A DNA stretch of 64,000 bases from Diphasiastrum complanatum (lineage: Eukaryota > Streptophyta > Lycopodiopsida > Lycopodiales > Lycopodiaceae). This document shows positions 56,701 through 64,000 of the stretch, one piece after another. Below the pieces are notes generated by a model. That model saw only the letters and a program-made list of their open reading frames with translations, searched no databases and was not told where the DNA came from. The DNA lies in NCBI GenBank assembly GCA_029204225.1, contig CM055110.1:46324147-46388146 (forward strand). The letters run 5' to 3'. Position numbers and translations under genes: made by a program. Every line of letters starts with the position of its first letter. Position 1 is the first letter of the stretch.

Positions 56701-59171
56701 GATGATGTTGAGGATTCTGAGCCTGTATTACCTAAGCAAACCCAGTGGTTGAGGGTCAGTTGACTCAAGGATTCAAATGGAAACAATATTCCATTCAGGA
56801 TGAGTACTTGCTCTATAGAGATAGAGTATGTGTCCCCAATTCAGAGGATTATAGGCAGTAGGTCCTATAGGAGTATCTCTCGATATTAGAGTTTGCTTAC
56901 AACAGTACCAAACATTCAGCTACGGGATACAGCCCATTTATGCTGATGTACGGTTTTCAGCCACGCTCACCCACAGCTGTAGGGTTTAAACAAGAAAAAG
57001 TTGAAGCAGCCAGAAACTTTTTAGAGGACCTAAACCAGATGATAGAACATGCTAAGCGTAGCATTAGACAGTCCCAGGATCGAGCCAGGCATTATGCAGA
57101 TCCACACAGACGGGATGTGCAGTTCTCCACTGGCGAGAAAGTCTATTTGAGAGTCCCAGTTGACTCTAAAACTCTCAAATCAGGAGTGTGTGCTAAGTTG
57201 TCTCCAAGGTATTGTGGTCCCTTTACCATAAGTAGGAGACTAGGCGAGGTCACCTATGAACTAGAACTCCCACACAACAGTAAGGTTTTCCAGTCTTTCA
57301 TGTAAGTCAGTTACAAAAAGCCTTAACCAGATCAGATAATCTGGTAGGGGACAATGTTCTAGTTCTCCCATTGGATCCTCAACAACCTCCACATGAACCA
57401 GAGGAGATTCTTGATAGTAGTGAGACGCAGACTCGTCATACTCTATATCGAGAATATTTGGTTAAGTGGAATGATCAGCCTGTTGAGAATGCCACTTGGG
57501 AAAGAGGCAGCGTCCTTCGCAAGATTTTTCCAGACTTTGTCTTAGAGGACCAAGACGGTTCTTAAGGGGGAGGGAGTGTTACGAGCTCGTAACCAATGCC
57601 GAACCCTAGAGAACACAGATAGGTCAGATACCACAGTCAGGGTCGTGTCCAGTGTACATGACCAACAGGGCAAGACAGTGTGAGTAGTGTGCCCCAGCAC
57701 GGTCCATAGCCATGGCGGGCCTAACACAGCCTAGGGACCCTGTCAGCAGGATAGGGCCCCCAGTTGGGTCCCGACGTGCAGTCGGCCACGTCAGTGCCAC
57801 GTGGTCGACACTTGGCAGTAGCATGTTACCAGTCCTCACACTGGGCTAGGAGGGGCTTACTCTATATCAGGGAGTAGGCAAGGTTGGGTGGTTCAGTTAG
57901 TGTTTGCCCTACTGTGGTGTTAGGATCTATCACACAGGGGTCTGTGCCACATGAAAAGGGAGGTCACACAAGTAAAAGCACCTCCTAACAGCAATAGCAG
58001 CTGCATCCCTATGCGACTGCTGGAAGGCTGCCACAAAAACATCCCTGCCCCTCACATGTCCTCGACCCCGTCCCCTAACAGTGCTACCAATAGCACTACT
58101 ACTGGCCCCTCCAACTGGCACTGCAGGAGTCTCTCCAGAAGAAGAAGGTGGAATGGATGCTGCAGCAGAGCTAGTGCCGGCTGCGATGCGGAATCTCGGC
58201 GCTCTGCCGCACCTGTAACAATAACATTGGTGTTACAACTTACTTGTTACGCAGCAGGCTTTAGGTAATAAATTATAGTCAGTGAGAGAGCTTAGGGAAC
58301 AGTCACTAATTACTCATTAGTAAATTGTAATCAAAGTTTAAAGTTATAGAATAAACTTTTAAGTTTTAGCTTTAGATCAAATTTCAAATTTTCAATCAAT
58401 GTCATTGATCAAACAAGATTCAAGAATCACCTGTGCCTGAAGGAGTAGCAGGAGAGTTGTCCCCGATCTCGTCAATCCTCGGTGACTCTGGGGCCTGAGT
58501 GCAAACGGCGATCTCATATCCTCGAAGACGTAAAAGATGCGCCCTGATTCGAACGGGGCCACCTCCATAAATGTTCCCGCAATACTTGCAAGTCCACTTC
58601 TTCGTGCCTGATGTGCCATAACCTGAATTAAGGGTGACGTGATCCCATAAGGGATCCCGCTGTCTCGGCATTGCTAATAGCTATCTAGTGTCAACAAAAC
58701 AATAACTGTATTAATTTAGACTTCAATTTAAAAACTAATCCTAAATTCTAATTTCAAAACGGTAAACCTATGCTCTAAGTTCTAACCTCAATCTATCCCT
58801 ATCCTCTCTCTCTCTGGACTCTCTCTCTCTCAATCTCACACACACACACACGTCACAACAGTCTCAAGACTCTCACACACACACCACACAATGCACACAC
58901 ACAAACACACAAACATAGTTTAACACACCACCACTCACACAAACACACAAACACACCACCACACTCAAAGTTGAAAGTTCACACACATGTCACACACACA
59001 CACACTCCCTCTACTTCACAATGCACACAAACACACAAACACTCCCTCTCTTTCACACACACACACACACGTCACAAACACACAAACACTCCCTCTCTTT
59101 CACACACACACATCACACACACACAAACACACAAACACTCCCTCTCTTTCACACACACACACACACACACT

Positions 59172-59224
<53 letters not shown>

Positions 59225-62095
59225 GGGTTTTTCTAACGTGCCAAAAGTGAGAACACCCACTTCTTGGGCCCCCGCTGTATCGCAAAAAAATTTGCGATTT
59301 TTCGCCAGTCGTTTCGAACAACGAAACGCCGTTTCGAAACGGGGTCGTTTCATACGTTCTGTTTCGAACCCATTTCAGCGTTCTAAACGCATTTCGATGA
59401 AACACTGTTCCAAAGAAATAGGAAATCAGCCTTTTCCCAAGGTGATTCCCAATCCTCCCAAATGAAGTCCATCAAGCCTGGCAGAAAACAGTAATTCATA
59501 TGCCATTGAAGTTCAATGTTAAATTGTAATGCAGCCAGATTCGAATTTTCTGAACAAAATTTCTGCATTCTTTTGCAAATACCTTGTCAGATCTGGGCTT
59601 CCGGCTCTTCTTCTTCAAGCTCCTTCGCATAAATAGTGTCCTTTATTTCTTGCTTCAGGGAATCATTTTCCCTTCTCAGCCTATCATTTTCTGAGAGCGA
59701 CGCTAGGTATTCTTCATGGGTGTAGGCTCCCTGGCAGGTATGTACAACCGATGGTTCGGCTTGCAACATCTCCTTCTCCTTCTGGCTCTTGAGGCCTTAG
59801 TCTCAGCCTGTAGCTCTTCAATTTACTGTTGAGCATTCTTGTACTCTGGATGATATTCGATACCTGCGCAGCTAGGAGTGTCGTCTGATAATTCTCTGAT
59901 ATTGACCAACTCCTCTTCAAGCTTGTCTCTCTCATACAGTGGTTTGAGGAGTTTTGTGCGGAAAGCATCTAGAGTCTGTGCCTGCTGCCACTTAGCTGCA
60001 TTCACTTTAATTGTGCCATTATCCGCACAGCATTGAAGGGTTGTCTCGACAATTATTCAAGTGATCTTTTCTGTGTCGAGCCCCTTTCGAATATTCACCA
60101 CCTCAATCGGATGCCTACAGCTTCATGAGAATGGCAAAAATACACATGCATTTGGAGTGTGGCGTTCAGACCTTGCTAGGCTTGTCGTAACGGCTAAAAC
60201 TGACACTCTAAGCCTGCACTTACCAAAAAACACAATTGGTTGATTTCGCTCGCCACACAGCTCAAATCCCCCCTGGAACCGTGTGCACCACCTCCGAATC
60301 GCTGAGTAGATGGACGCCGACTATTCACTCGCAGTGATCCACCTCTAGGTGCCCACATTAGCAAGAAATCCCTCTTCCACGGCTGGCACGTTTCTGGCCG
60401 CGAGGAGGGATCAAAAAAAAATTATATTCTGTTTTTTTTTTTGAGCGTTTCTGGCCCAGAAACGCGTTTCTCTCGTTTTTGGGAACGCTTTTGCCCAGAA
60501 ACGCGTTTCTAGGCAACTATGGTACAAAGGCAATCGAAATCGAAAAATCGATACACTGTTTGATTCCTAATGTTCTGATCTTTGTCACACTGCATGCAAA
60601 GCATATGACATCAGTTACGAAACATCATTTCGAAATTTTTTGCTTAAAAAATCCAGTTATGCCGAAACTGTTAGCCATATCCACTGGTTTATGATAGATC
60701 TATTAGATTACATGTGTAGAACCACTCTAAACAATTGTAGACCATCCATGCATGTTAGAGCAATTTTCAGCTCTTTTTGGGCCTTCTACACCCTCTTGGG
60801 ATTGAATTCTCTGCTCTAACTCCTTGGACAGCTTCAAAAGATGTTGATAAACACTCATGCGAAGTCTACAAAGCAGTTTACAGCAGTATGAAATCGATTC
60901 CATGAGAAAACTTGCAAAAATCATCAATTTTGGCAAAGAGTTTTTTCATTTACATAAAGCTGGTACCACTGATAAGGGAAAGCACCTCAAGATCCTGCTT
61001 ATTGGATATCCTTCGCTATTTTTCGAAGTTAAAAGTGCAACAAGACTTGCAATTTGGATTTCATTCAGATCACCGCACCACTTCATTTTTGCGGCTTTTA
61101 CAATTTGCTTATTCTTTCTCGAGCCGATAAATCTCGCATTCCTCGCATTTGTTCTTATATAACATATCGTCTTTGCCAAAGGGTGATAAATGGGTTTATA
61201 TACCAAAAGCTTGTTCAGAATGTTTGTGGTGTGGCAAAATATGTGTCACTCGAACGTGCATCAGGTCTTGCACTATCTCATTCACTGGTTTAAAATCAGG
61301 TTTTGATTCCAAAACCTTGTTTCAAGGCCTATTTTTTTAGCTCTTTAACACCAAATAGTTCATTAGAATGGCACTGTCCCTTTTTCATGAAGACCTGCTC
61401 CTCAATATCCAAAAAGAAAATTTACAAGCTAACTTTGACATCTTCCAATTTCAAAATGTTTCATGCATCTGTGAACTTGAATGTTTCAACTCTTTATAAA
61501 CTTTTAGACATCATAAGAATTTACCACATTATTTTGGACCGATGGTTTTTGAAACGGCAAATTCATACATGCGATTGGAAAACTTTGTGACTGTGACTTG
61601 GAATGTTTGTTTGCAACTATTTTTGTAGTGACTTGCACATGTGGCGTTCATGGCTAGGAATGCAAATCACTCGTCATTTTGTTGATCATAGAGAATGAAA
61701 AACGAGAAGAAAAATGAACAGACTTAATGGATGCTGTGTGATATATCAAATATTTAAAATGTGACCTCCTTGCCTTTGTAACAGGTACAATATGATGATA
61801 TGATACCGTATTTACTTGTGCTTCCGGCAGGCACAGACTTACATGATCATTCATTAGTTTTGCAAGGATCACTATTTCTACAGGTGGTTAGTTGAATTCT
61901 CTGATGTTGATTTATGGGGCATCCTAGTTATCCTATTGAAAGTCATCTTTTGTTTCAAACAGAATTGTTTATGTTCCATGTTATAAATATCACTGTTCTT
62001 TGTTTACTCACTTGCATATTTCCTTGGTTTGAAAATTGCAGGGTAAAGCTAGCTGCATGCCAGCACAGGCTCTAGATCCTATTCCTGAATGGGAG
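38569..62095 (+). CDS. NSUN5: NSUN5/RCM1-like 25S/28S rRNA (cytosine-5)-methyltransferase, 3' end outside window
   Basis: Seven exons joined by GT-AG introns give 234 codons colinear with the N-terminal half of NSUN5 proteins: EGDAQRR-like [17 protein letters not shown], the Ala-rich LALTCGTLK end of exon 1, [17 protein letters not shown], the [14 protein letters not shown] helix, YVRVNTLK (the NOL1/NOP2/Sun family signature region), [13 protein letters not shown] and [17 protein letters not shown]5/Rcm1 enzymes methylate one cytosine of large-subunit rRNA in the nucleolus using S-adenosylmethionine. The SAM-binding DACxAPG motif and the catalytic cysteines should follow directly after exon 7 and lie beyond 64000. 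All exon phases close (214, 59, 51, 139, 86, 99, 54 nt). Introns are 273, 2312, 168, 525, 19389, 158 and more than 1905 bp. No stop or frameshift interrupts the seven exons, so the gene looks intact. NSUN5 is favoured over other NSUN proteins because of the order of these blocks. Confidence 0.88.
39056..39114 (+). CDS. NSUN5: NSUN5-like exon 2
   Basis: Acceptor TTTTTGAGCAG, donor CAAG|GTGTGA. Encodes [19 protein letters not shown], matching the helix after LxCxTLK in the family. Confidence 0.82.
39979..40541. mobile_element. Non-autonomous hAT-type MITE in intron 2
   Basis: This 563-bp segment is flanked by a perfect 8-bp direct repeat GTTTCCAT (39971-39978 and 40542-40549). It begins CATAGTTGCA and ends TGCAACTAAG, an inverted repeat with one mismatch. 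8-bp duplications and short terminal inverted repeats are the hAT signature. It has no transposase. The terminal sequence differs from that of the autonomous hAT at 48088, so a different hAT family probably moved it. Confidence 0.8.
41427..41477 (+). CDS. NSUN5: NSUN5-like exon 3
   Basis: 51 nt, phase 0 at both ends, encodes [17 protein letters not shown]. Acceptor TATGCATCAG, donor CAG|GTATTA. Confidence 0.85.
41646..41784 (+). CDS. NSUN5: NSUN5-like exon 4
   Basis: Begins GAGGTTTTGCC after GGTAG and ends TCGG|GTAAGC in phase 1. Encodes [20 protein letters not shown] and the following LARLLVKKN helix. An alternative acceptor three bases downstream would drop one Glu. Confidence 0.82.
42310..42395 (+). 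CDS. NSUN5: NSUN5-like exon 5
   Basis: Acceptor TTTGCCTTTACAG, donor GAT|GTAAGT. Encodes [20 protein letters not shown] and [17 protein letters not shown] is the NOL1/NOP2/Sun signature. Confidence 0.9.
44252..44765 (+). pseudogene. Heavily decayed Ty3/gypsy reverse transcriptase
   Basis: Scattered frames align in order with gypsy [19 protein letters not shown] (for the KKDGSWRxCxDYRxL block), then [54 protein letters not shown] and [13 protein letters not shown]. Stops and indels interrupt every block and the catalytic FxDD box is changed. No LTR was found nearby, so this is an old fragment in the intron. Confidence 0.7.
45195..45900 (+). pseudogene. Decayed copia-type gag fragment
   Basis: Pieces in several frames resemble UBN2 Gag: [10 protein letters not shown], then [37 protein letters not shown], and [19 protein letters not shown]. 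The order and spacing (long helices, TLQxMFE and LNGLPxSYE) are those of plant copia Gag. Frameshifts and stops are frequent. No pol sequence follows. Confidence 0.65.
45961..46045 (+). mobile_element. tRNA-derived SINE, fragment
   Basis: A tRNA-like head with an A box (TTGGCTCAATTGG, 45967-45979) and a B box (AGTTCGAGCCT, about 46012-46022), then CCTTGGAAACCAAGAAGCAT. The same ~80-bp sequence, on the opposite strand, is found at 62436-62523 with about 85-90 percent identity. Not a functional tRNA: acceptor pairing and anticodon arm are not conserved. Confidence 0.65.
46093..47197 (-). repeat. Putative single LTR of an unrecognised retroelement
   Basis: Read on the minus strand it begins TGTAATAACCTATTACA, an inverted-repeat terminus preceded by the purine tract AGAGGGGAATA, and could end GGTTCAACA at 46093, about 1105 bp. 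It follows the minus-strand coding relic that stops at 47364, the place expected for a 3' LTR. No partner LTR was found, so the boundaries are tentative. Confidence 0.35.
47364..48087 (-). pseudogene. Unrecognised minus-strand coding relic, C-terminal part (interrupted by hAT)
   Basis: Frames 48087-47923 and 47910-47659 share one phase, separated by a TAA; 47633-47364 is shifted. Segments include [40 protein letters not shown] and [20 protein letters not shown], rich in aromatic residues. The C-terminus is a Gln/Ala/Glu helix ending NEPDPPDE. The phase is the same as that of 59568-59408, so the gene was continuous before the hAT insertion (11,320 bp plus the 8-bp duplication is divisible by three). 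Possibly an extra ORF of an LTR element, given the LTR-like sequence downstream. No family recognised. Confidence 0.5.
48080..48087. repeat. hAT target-site duplication TTCCAAAG, left copy
   Basis: TTCCAAAG is repeated exactly at 59408-59415. Confidence 0.9.
48420..48800. repeat. Low-complexity ACTTAC/TTACAA tract in the hAT flank
   Basis: Dozens of short variants of ACTTACTA, TTACAA and AAGTTAGTA follow one another. Similar text recurs in transposase introns (for example 49350-49440, 50270-50360, 51530-51600). It may represent transposase-binding subterminal repeats or simple replication slippage. Confidence 0.6.
52113..52117. repeat. Gypsy target-site duplication CAGGG, left copy
   Basis: Repeated at 57935-57939. 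Removing the element and one copy restores continuous transposase exon 2 sequence. Confidence 0.9.
52118..52475 (+). repeat. 5' LTR of the chromovirus
   Basis: TGTTACGAGCTCGTAACC...CTATTACA, 358 bp. The first 18 bases are a near-perfect palindrome (GTTACGAGCTCGTAAC). Confidence 0.93.
52477..52489 (+). other. Chromovirus primer-binding site
   Basis: TGGTATCAGAGCC one base after the LTR; initiator tRNA-Met type. Confidence 0.88.
52490..53380 (+). other. Chromovirus leader, no gene seen
   Basis: 0.9 kb between PBS and the gag ATG with no long frame. Confidence 0.6.
53381..54774 (+). pseudogene. Chromovirus Gag and protease, multiple stops
   Basis: The gag ATG is at 53381 ([14 protein letters not shown]). 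In-frame or frame-breaking stops occur near 53555, 53945, 54068 and 54301. Recognisable blocks are the Gag core ([43 protein letters not shown]), a CCHC knuckle [14 protein letters not shown] (from 54412) and an aspartic protease site written VDDGATHNF (54685-54711), Asp replacing the usual Ser after the catalytic Asp. A TAG at 54772-54774 separates it from RT. Confidence 0.85.
54816..56321 (+). pseudogene. Chromovirus reverse transcriptase and RNase H
   Basis: A 341-codon open frame contains the protease C-terminus ([14 protein letters not shown]) and RT with [58 protein letters not shown] and the catalytic FLDD at 55710-55721. A stop at 55839-55841 is followed in phase by the connection ([16 protein letters not shown]) and RNase H with [13 protein letters not shown] and [14 protein letters not shown] up to a TAG at 56319. 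RNase H catalytic Asp and Glu are visible. Order RT, RNase H, integrase defines Ty3/gypsy. Confidence 0.88.
56322..57565 (+). pseudogene. Integrase remnant with GPY/F-like module and chromodomain
   Basis: After the RNase H C-terminus ([10 protein letters not shown]) and an acidic Ser-rich linker the text jumps near 56850-56885 from PNSEDYRQ to [16 protein letters not shown], which normally follows the integrase catalytic Glu. The HHCC finger and both catalytic Asp residues are therefore gone. The C-terminal module with [20 protein letters not shown] (57210-57270) remains. A frameshift near 57295 leads to the chromodomain ([18 protein letters not shown], about 57446-57500), which in chromoviruses directs integration through histone marks. 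Confidence 0.82.
57564..57576 (+). other. Chromovirus polypurine tract
   Basis: AAGGGGGAGGGAG immediately before the 3' LTR. Confidence 0.85.
57577..57934 (+). repeat. 3' LTR of the chromovirus
   Basis: 358 bp, equal in length to the 5' LTR, about nine substitutions. Confidence 0.93.
58806..59221. repeat. CA/CT microsatellite cluster in the hAT 5' flank
   Basis: Compound CT, ACAC and CACAAACACA tracts end in a pure CT run of about 51 bp (59171-59221). Apparent frames rich in His/Thr or Arg/Glu here are artefacts of the repeat. Confidence 0.93.
59408..60005 (-). pseudogene. Unrecognised minus-strand coding relic, N-terminal part
   Basis: Frames 60005-59823, 59769-59587 and 59568-59408 encode a Glu/Leu-rich probable coiled coil ([18 protein letters not shown], then [20 protein letters not shown]) followed by [20 protein letters not shown] at the hAT junction. 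In-frame stops and one frame change separate them. The last frame continues in phase into 48087. Upstream start and promoter were not found. Function unknown. Confidence 0.5.
60006..61784. other. Rest of intron 5, possible MITE end
   Basis: No coding sequence recognised. 60444-60516 contains AGAAACGCGTTTCT twice and ends GGCAACTATG, similar to the terminal TGCAACTAAG of the MITE at 39979-40541. No matching left end or duplication was found. The last 1.2 kb is AT-rich intron. Confidence 0.45.
61785..61883 (+). CDS. NSUN5: NSUN5-like exon 6
   Basis: 99 nt, phase 0 at both ends, acceptor TTTGTAACAG, donor CAG|GTGGTT. Encodes [20 protein letters not shown] and [12 protein letters not shown], matching the segment before the SAM-binding domain of NSUN5. 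Confidence 0.9.
62042..62095 (+). CDS. NSUN5: NSUN5-like exon 7
   Basis: 54 nt, phase 0, encodes [18 protein letters not shown] between ATTGCAG and GTAATC. In homologues this directly precedes the SAM-binding VLDACxAPG motif, so the next exon lies past 64000. Confidence 0.9.
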
Positions 62096-62221
62096 GTAAT
62101 CAATCAAATAAATCCCTTTATTCAAATTGATGTATACAGAAGGTTGTATGTGTTTGATTGAAGAAGCTCTTTCATATTGTTACTGTGCTTTTGAGAGCTT
62201 AATGTTTTCAATCAAGCATTT

Positions 62222-62365
62222 GCACCAGACATAAAACGTAGATAGCAAGAGTTAGCAGAATATCCATAAGTATGTTTGTAGTCAAGTTTGCATCAATGCT
62301 TCTTGGTATCATCAACCCTTGGGATCACAGAGAATCGAACTTGGGTGGGCGAGATACACCAACAG
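62222..62365 (-). mobile_element. SINE copy, truncated, in intron 7
   Basis: The minus strand has a B-box-like AAGTTCGATTCTC (about 62343-62331), ACCAAGAAGCATTG and a tail containing CTATCTACGTTTTATGTCTG. The tail is about 80 percent identical to that of the next copy, giving a tandem pair with a ~145-bp period. Confidence 0.55.
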
Positions 62366-62523
62366 TTGCACCAGACATTAGACTTAGATAGCAAGAGTAG
62401 CAGAATATTCATATTCATGTTTATAATCAATTAATAATGCTTCTTGGTTTCCAAGGGGAGGCGTGAACCTGGGACCAATGAAACTTTGATGTCAAGCTAA
62501 CCAACTGAGCCAACCCCATTGGG
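62366..62523 (-). mobile_element. SINE copy with tRNA-like head, in intron 7
   Basis: The minus strand reads GGGGTTGGCTCAGTTGGTTA (A box), then an AGGTTCACGCCT B-box variant, CCAAGAAGCATTAT and an AT-rich tail. The head is homologous to 45961-46045. Confidence 0.65.
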
Positions 62524-63344
62524 TAATAATTTTGCAATAATGAGCTCAAGCTCGTCATAAGGCTTTGTAGAAGTGTTTCATGTTATGACATTTTCTTCAG
62601 TTTTTCTTGACAATTACTTCTTGTATTCCCAAAGCTCTTTCATTTCAATTCTTAACAACTGTCATCATGAATGACTACACCGAATTTTTCAAAGTCGAAA
62701 ATATGTATAGTCATGATGACAGTTGTATTTATCACGATATTTGAAAGCTTCCACCATTTCATTCCCTTCTTTATTCAAGAATGCTTAATACTGGTTTATT
62801 CTTGAATGCCCCTGGACATTTGCAAGAAAGGGGGCATAGGGCAAGAGGAATGGATGCCTTGTGGATTGTACTGTATATTTTAGAGGTTGAGCTCTATCCA
62901 GATTGATTTTTGAAGAGTATTCCAAGTATAACATTTTTGAACTCAATTTTACATTGAATACCACCTGATCAAGGATGACAAGGAAATGTTGCAGAAACGT
63001 TCCTGTTGCTTGTTATTTTGGTTAATGTTTTTAGGCATCTCAGAGCAAGTGCTGAAGAGTACAAGAAAGGCAGACAAATTGGACATTACTTTCATGGGAG
63101 AGTGTTTTTGTTGTATACTTATTACCATCATATCCTTGTCTCAACGTATAAGCTAAAAATATAAACCTCAAAAAGTGACTTTATTATTGTTTTATGTTAT
63201 CACTTTTGAGAATTGTTACCGATCAGATGTCCTAGTCATGGAATTTTACCCCAGGCTGTAAGAGCTGGCGTAAATTTTTTTGAGAACCAGTAAGGATGGA
63301 ACCTAGTGTGTGGCGGTGGATTCCATGGAGCTTGGGGCTGGGAA

Positions 63345-63842
63345 GCCCTAAGGAACAGTTTTAGGAACCATTCTGTGTTCCGTGCTGTGTTCACGTTCTG
63401 TTCTGTGTTTTGTTGCTGTGAAGATTAAGCCTACACACGACACAGCTGAAATCTGTTCTGGGCACTGGCATTTGCATCTGCCAACCTCAAATTGTTGGCA
63501 TCTGAAGACTGAAATCCATCTATCTTGTTGATCTGGCAACCCGTTCTGAAATCGTTGCATTGATCTGAAACCCGTTATAGCAACCCGTTCTTGAAATTGT
63601 TGCATTGATCTGGCAACCCGTTCTTGAAATCATTCCATTGATCTGAAATTGCATTTCGCATCACACCTGAAGCACCTAAAACCGTATTTGGCATCGCACG
63701 TGAAATTGTATCTGGCATCGCATTTGGCAACCGGAAGAAAATGTTAAGGAACGGTTCAGGAACCGTTCCTTACGCTCCTTAGGAACAGTACGGAACCGCT
63801 CCTAGGAACACATTCCTAGGAACCCTTCCGTGGAACTATGGT
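63345..63842. mobile_element. Possible hAT-type MITE or fold-back element, right end
   Basis: The region is dense in GGAAC/GTTCC inverted repeats, including a perfect 13-bp palindromic stem at 63745-63772 (TAAGGAACGGTTC with two-base loop). It ends GTGGAACTATG, comparable to the ends at 40541 and 60516. A left end with matching inverted repeat and 8-bp duplication was not identified. Confidence 0.4.
63530..63639. repeat. Three-unit minisatellite
   Basis: Units begin GATCTGGCAACCCGTTC or GATCTGAAACCCGTT and end ATTGTTGCATT or a variant: 63530-63561 (32 bp), 63562-63606 (45 bp, with an extra CCCGTTATAGCAA) and 63607-63639 (33 bp). Confidence 0.75.
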
Positions 63843-64000
63843 ACTGACCTACAATAATTTAACATGCATGATATGTTTAGGTTCATCTGCTACAAAGTCA
63901 GCATACAGCTAAAATTTCTAAACAGGCATGCCATGTCATTATAGAAACCAGTTTCGTGTTTCTTTTGTTGTCTTCTTTACATGTGAACATGAATGATCAA

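Larger units (their letters stand above)
52118..57934 (+). mobile_element. Ty3/gypsy chromovirus, internally deleted in integrase
   Basis: 5817 bp with 358-bp LTRs, PBS, gag, protease, RT, RNase H, integrase tail and chromodomain, purine tract, and CAGGG duplication. The LTRs differ at about nine positions by eye (~2.5 percent), so this insertion is older than both copia elements. Eight or more stops and frameshifts lie in the coding region. The zinc-binding and D,D,E core of integrase are missing between about 56850 and 56885. It could only have moved with help or before the deletion occurred. Confidence 0.92.
49030..58671 (-). pseudogene. hAT transposase gene, about nine exons, disrupted
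   Basis: Exons judged from GT-AG signals: 58671-58431, 58212-57940 plus 52117-51968 (one exon split by the gypsy), 51803-51603, 51488-51235, 51051-50749, 50577-50368, 50151-49858, 49619-49508, 49274-49030. Exon 1 carries a BED-type zinc finger ([14 protein letters not shown], then RAHLLRL). Exon 2 has [14 protein letters not shown] and the DUF659-like WRDMMRAV. Exons 3-4 hold [12 protein letters not shown] and the [13 protein letters not shown] and [13 protein letters not shown] blocks of the RNase-H-like core. Exon 7 carries the C-terminal hAT dimerisation motif ([28 protein letters not shown]). The last exon is acidic and Ser-rich. Defects: gypsy insertion, a frameshift near 50075, TAG at 49935-49933, and exon 1/2 and 2/3 junctions that do not keep frame. 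Confidence 0.85.
48088..59407 (-). mobile_element. hAT DNA transposon with its own multi-exon transposase, carrying a nested gypsy
   Basis: Flanked by the 8-bp duplication TTCCAAAG. The left end CAATGTTTCGAGAA and the right end, which reads CAGTGTTTCATCGAA inward, form short terminal inverted repeats; both subterminal zones are rich in CGTTTC and AAACGC motifs. The transposase gene reads right to left (58671-49030). Without the 5.8-kb gypsy the transposon is about 5.5 kb. Its introns and left flank consist of unusual low-complexity ACTTACAA-like sequence. Inactivating changes in the transposase and the gypsy insertion show it is now immobile by itself. Confidence 0.9.
42396..61784 (+). other. 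NSUN5-like intron 5, 19.4 kb, packed with nested transposons
   Basis: Bounded by GTAAGT and TTTGTAACAG. The joined reading FTD|VQYDDM keeps phase and family colinearity, so no exon appears to be missing inside. The stretch 42396-44251 holds no recognised gene; later contents are listed separately. Confidence 0.82.

Noticed and set aside
52118-57934. Endogenous caulimovirid
   Set aside because: LTRs, CAGGG duplication, integrase tail and chromodomain define a Ty3/gypsy chromovirus; no movement protein seen.
58971-59465. His/Thr/Ser-rich frame of 164 codons
   Set aside because: Product of CA and CT microsatellites overlapping the hAT end.

Overview
The window is land-plant nuclear DNA from a large, transposon-packed genome. 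The evidence is plant-type Ty1/copia and Ty3/gypsy elements primed by tRNA-Met or tRNA-Asp, an L1-type LINE, hAT elements with 8-bp target duplications, and a host gene with GT-AG introns, one of them 19.4 kb long. The intron size and LINE style would suit a fern, lycophyte or gymnosperm, but the species cannot be fixed from the sequence.

Layout. (1) 1-9214: tandem array of one non-autonomous LTR retrotransposon, with three ~1.23-kb LTRs separated by non-coding internal regions of 1938 bp (period 3173-3176 bp) and the left end outside the window. (2) 9215-~16252, minus strand: decayed Athila/Tat-like Ty3/gypsy element with a gag-pol frame broken by stops, no visible protease, RNase H or integrase, and an extra 3' coiled-coil reading frame. 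(3) ~16259-25550, minus strand: L1-like LINE, split at 17406/23571 by a young Ty1/copia element (17407-23565, 682-bp LTRs, GGGAG duplication). (4) 25551-30583: mostly anonymous AT-rich DNA with a long GA microsatellite and minisatellites. (5) 30584-36298, minus strand: very young non-autonomous copia-type element (865-bp LTRs with no difference seen, CTTCA duplication) whose one long open frame is built from duplicated, diverged polyprotein segments.

(6) 38569 to beyond the right edge, plus strand: the only recognisable host gene, an NSUN5/RCM1-type rRNA cytosine-5 methyltransferase. Seven exons (234 codons) lie in the window; the SAM-binding and catalytic part lies to the right. Intron 2 holds a 563-bp hAT-type MITE. 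Intron 5 (42396-61784) holds retroelement relics, a tRNA-derived SINE, an unrecognised minus-strand coding relic, an 11.3-kb hAT transposon inserted in that relic, and a Ty3 chromovirus inserted in exon 2 of the hAT transposase. Insertions are therefore nested three deep inside one intron.

Every LTR and hAT insertion called complete was checked by eye for target duplications and terminal motifs. Protein family assignments come from motif recognition, not a database search.
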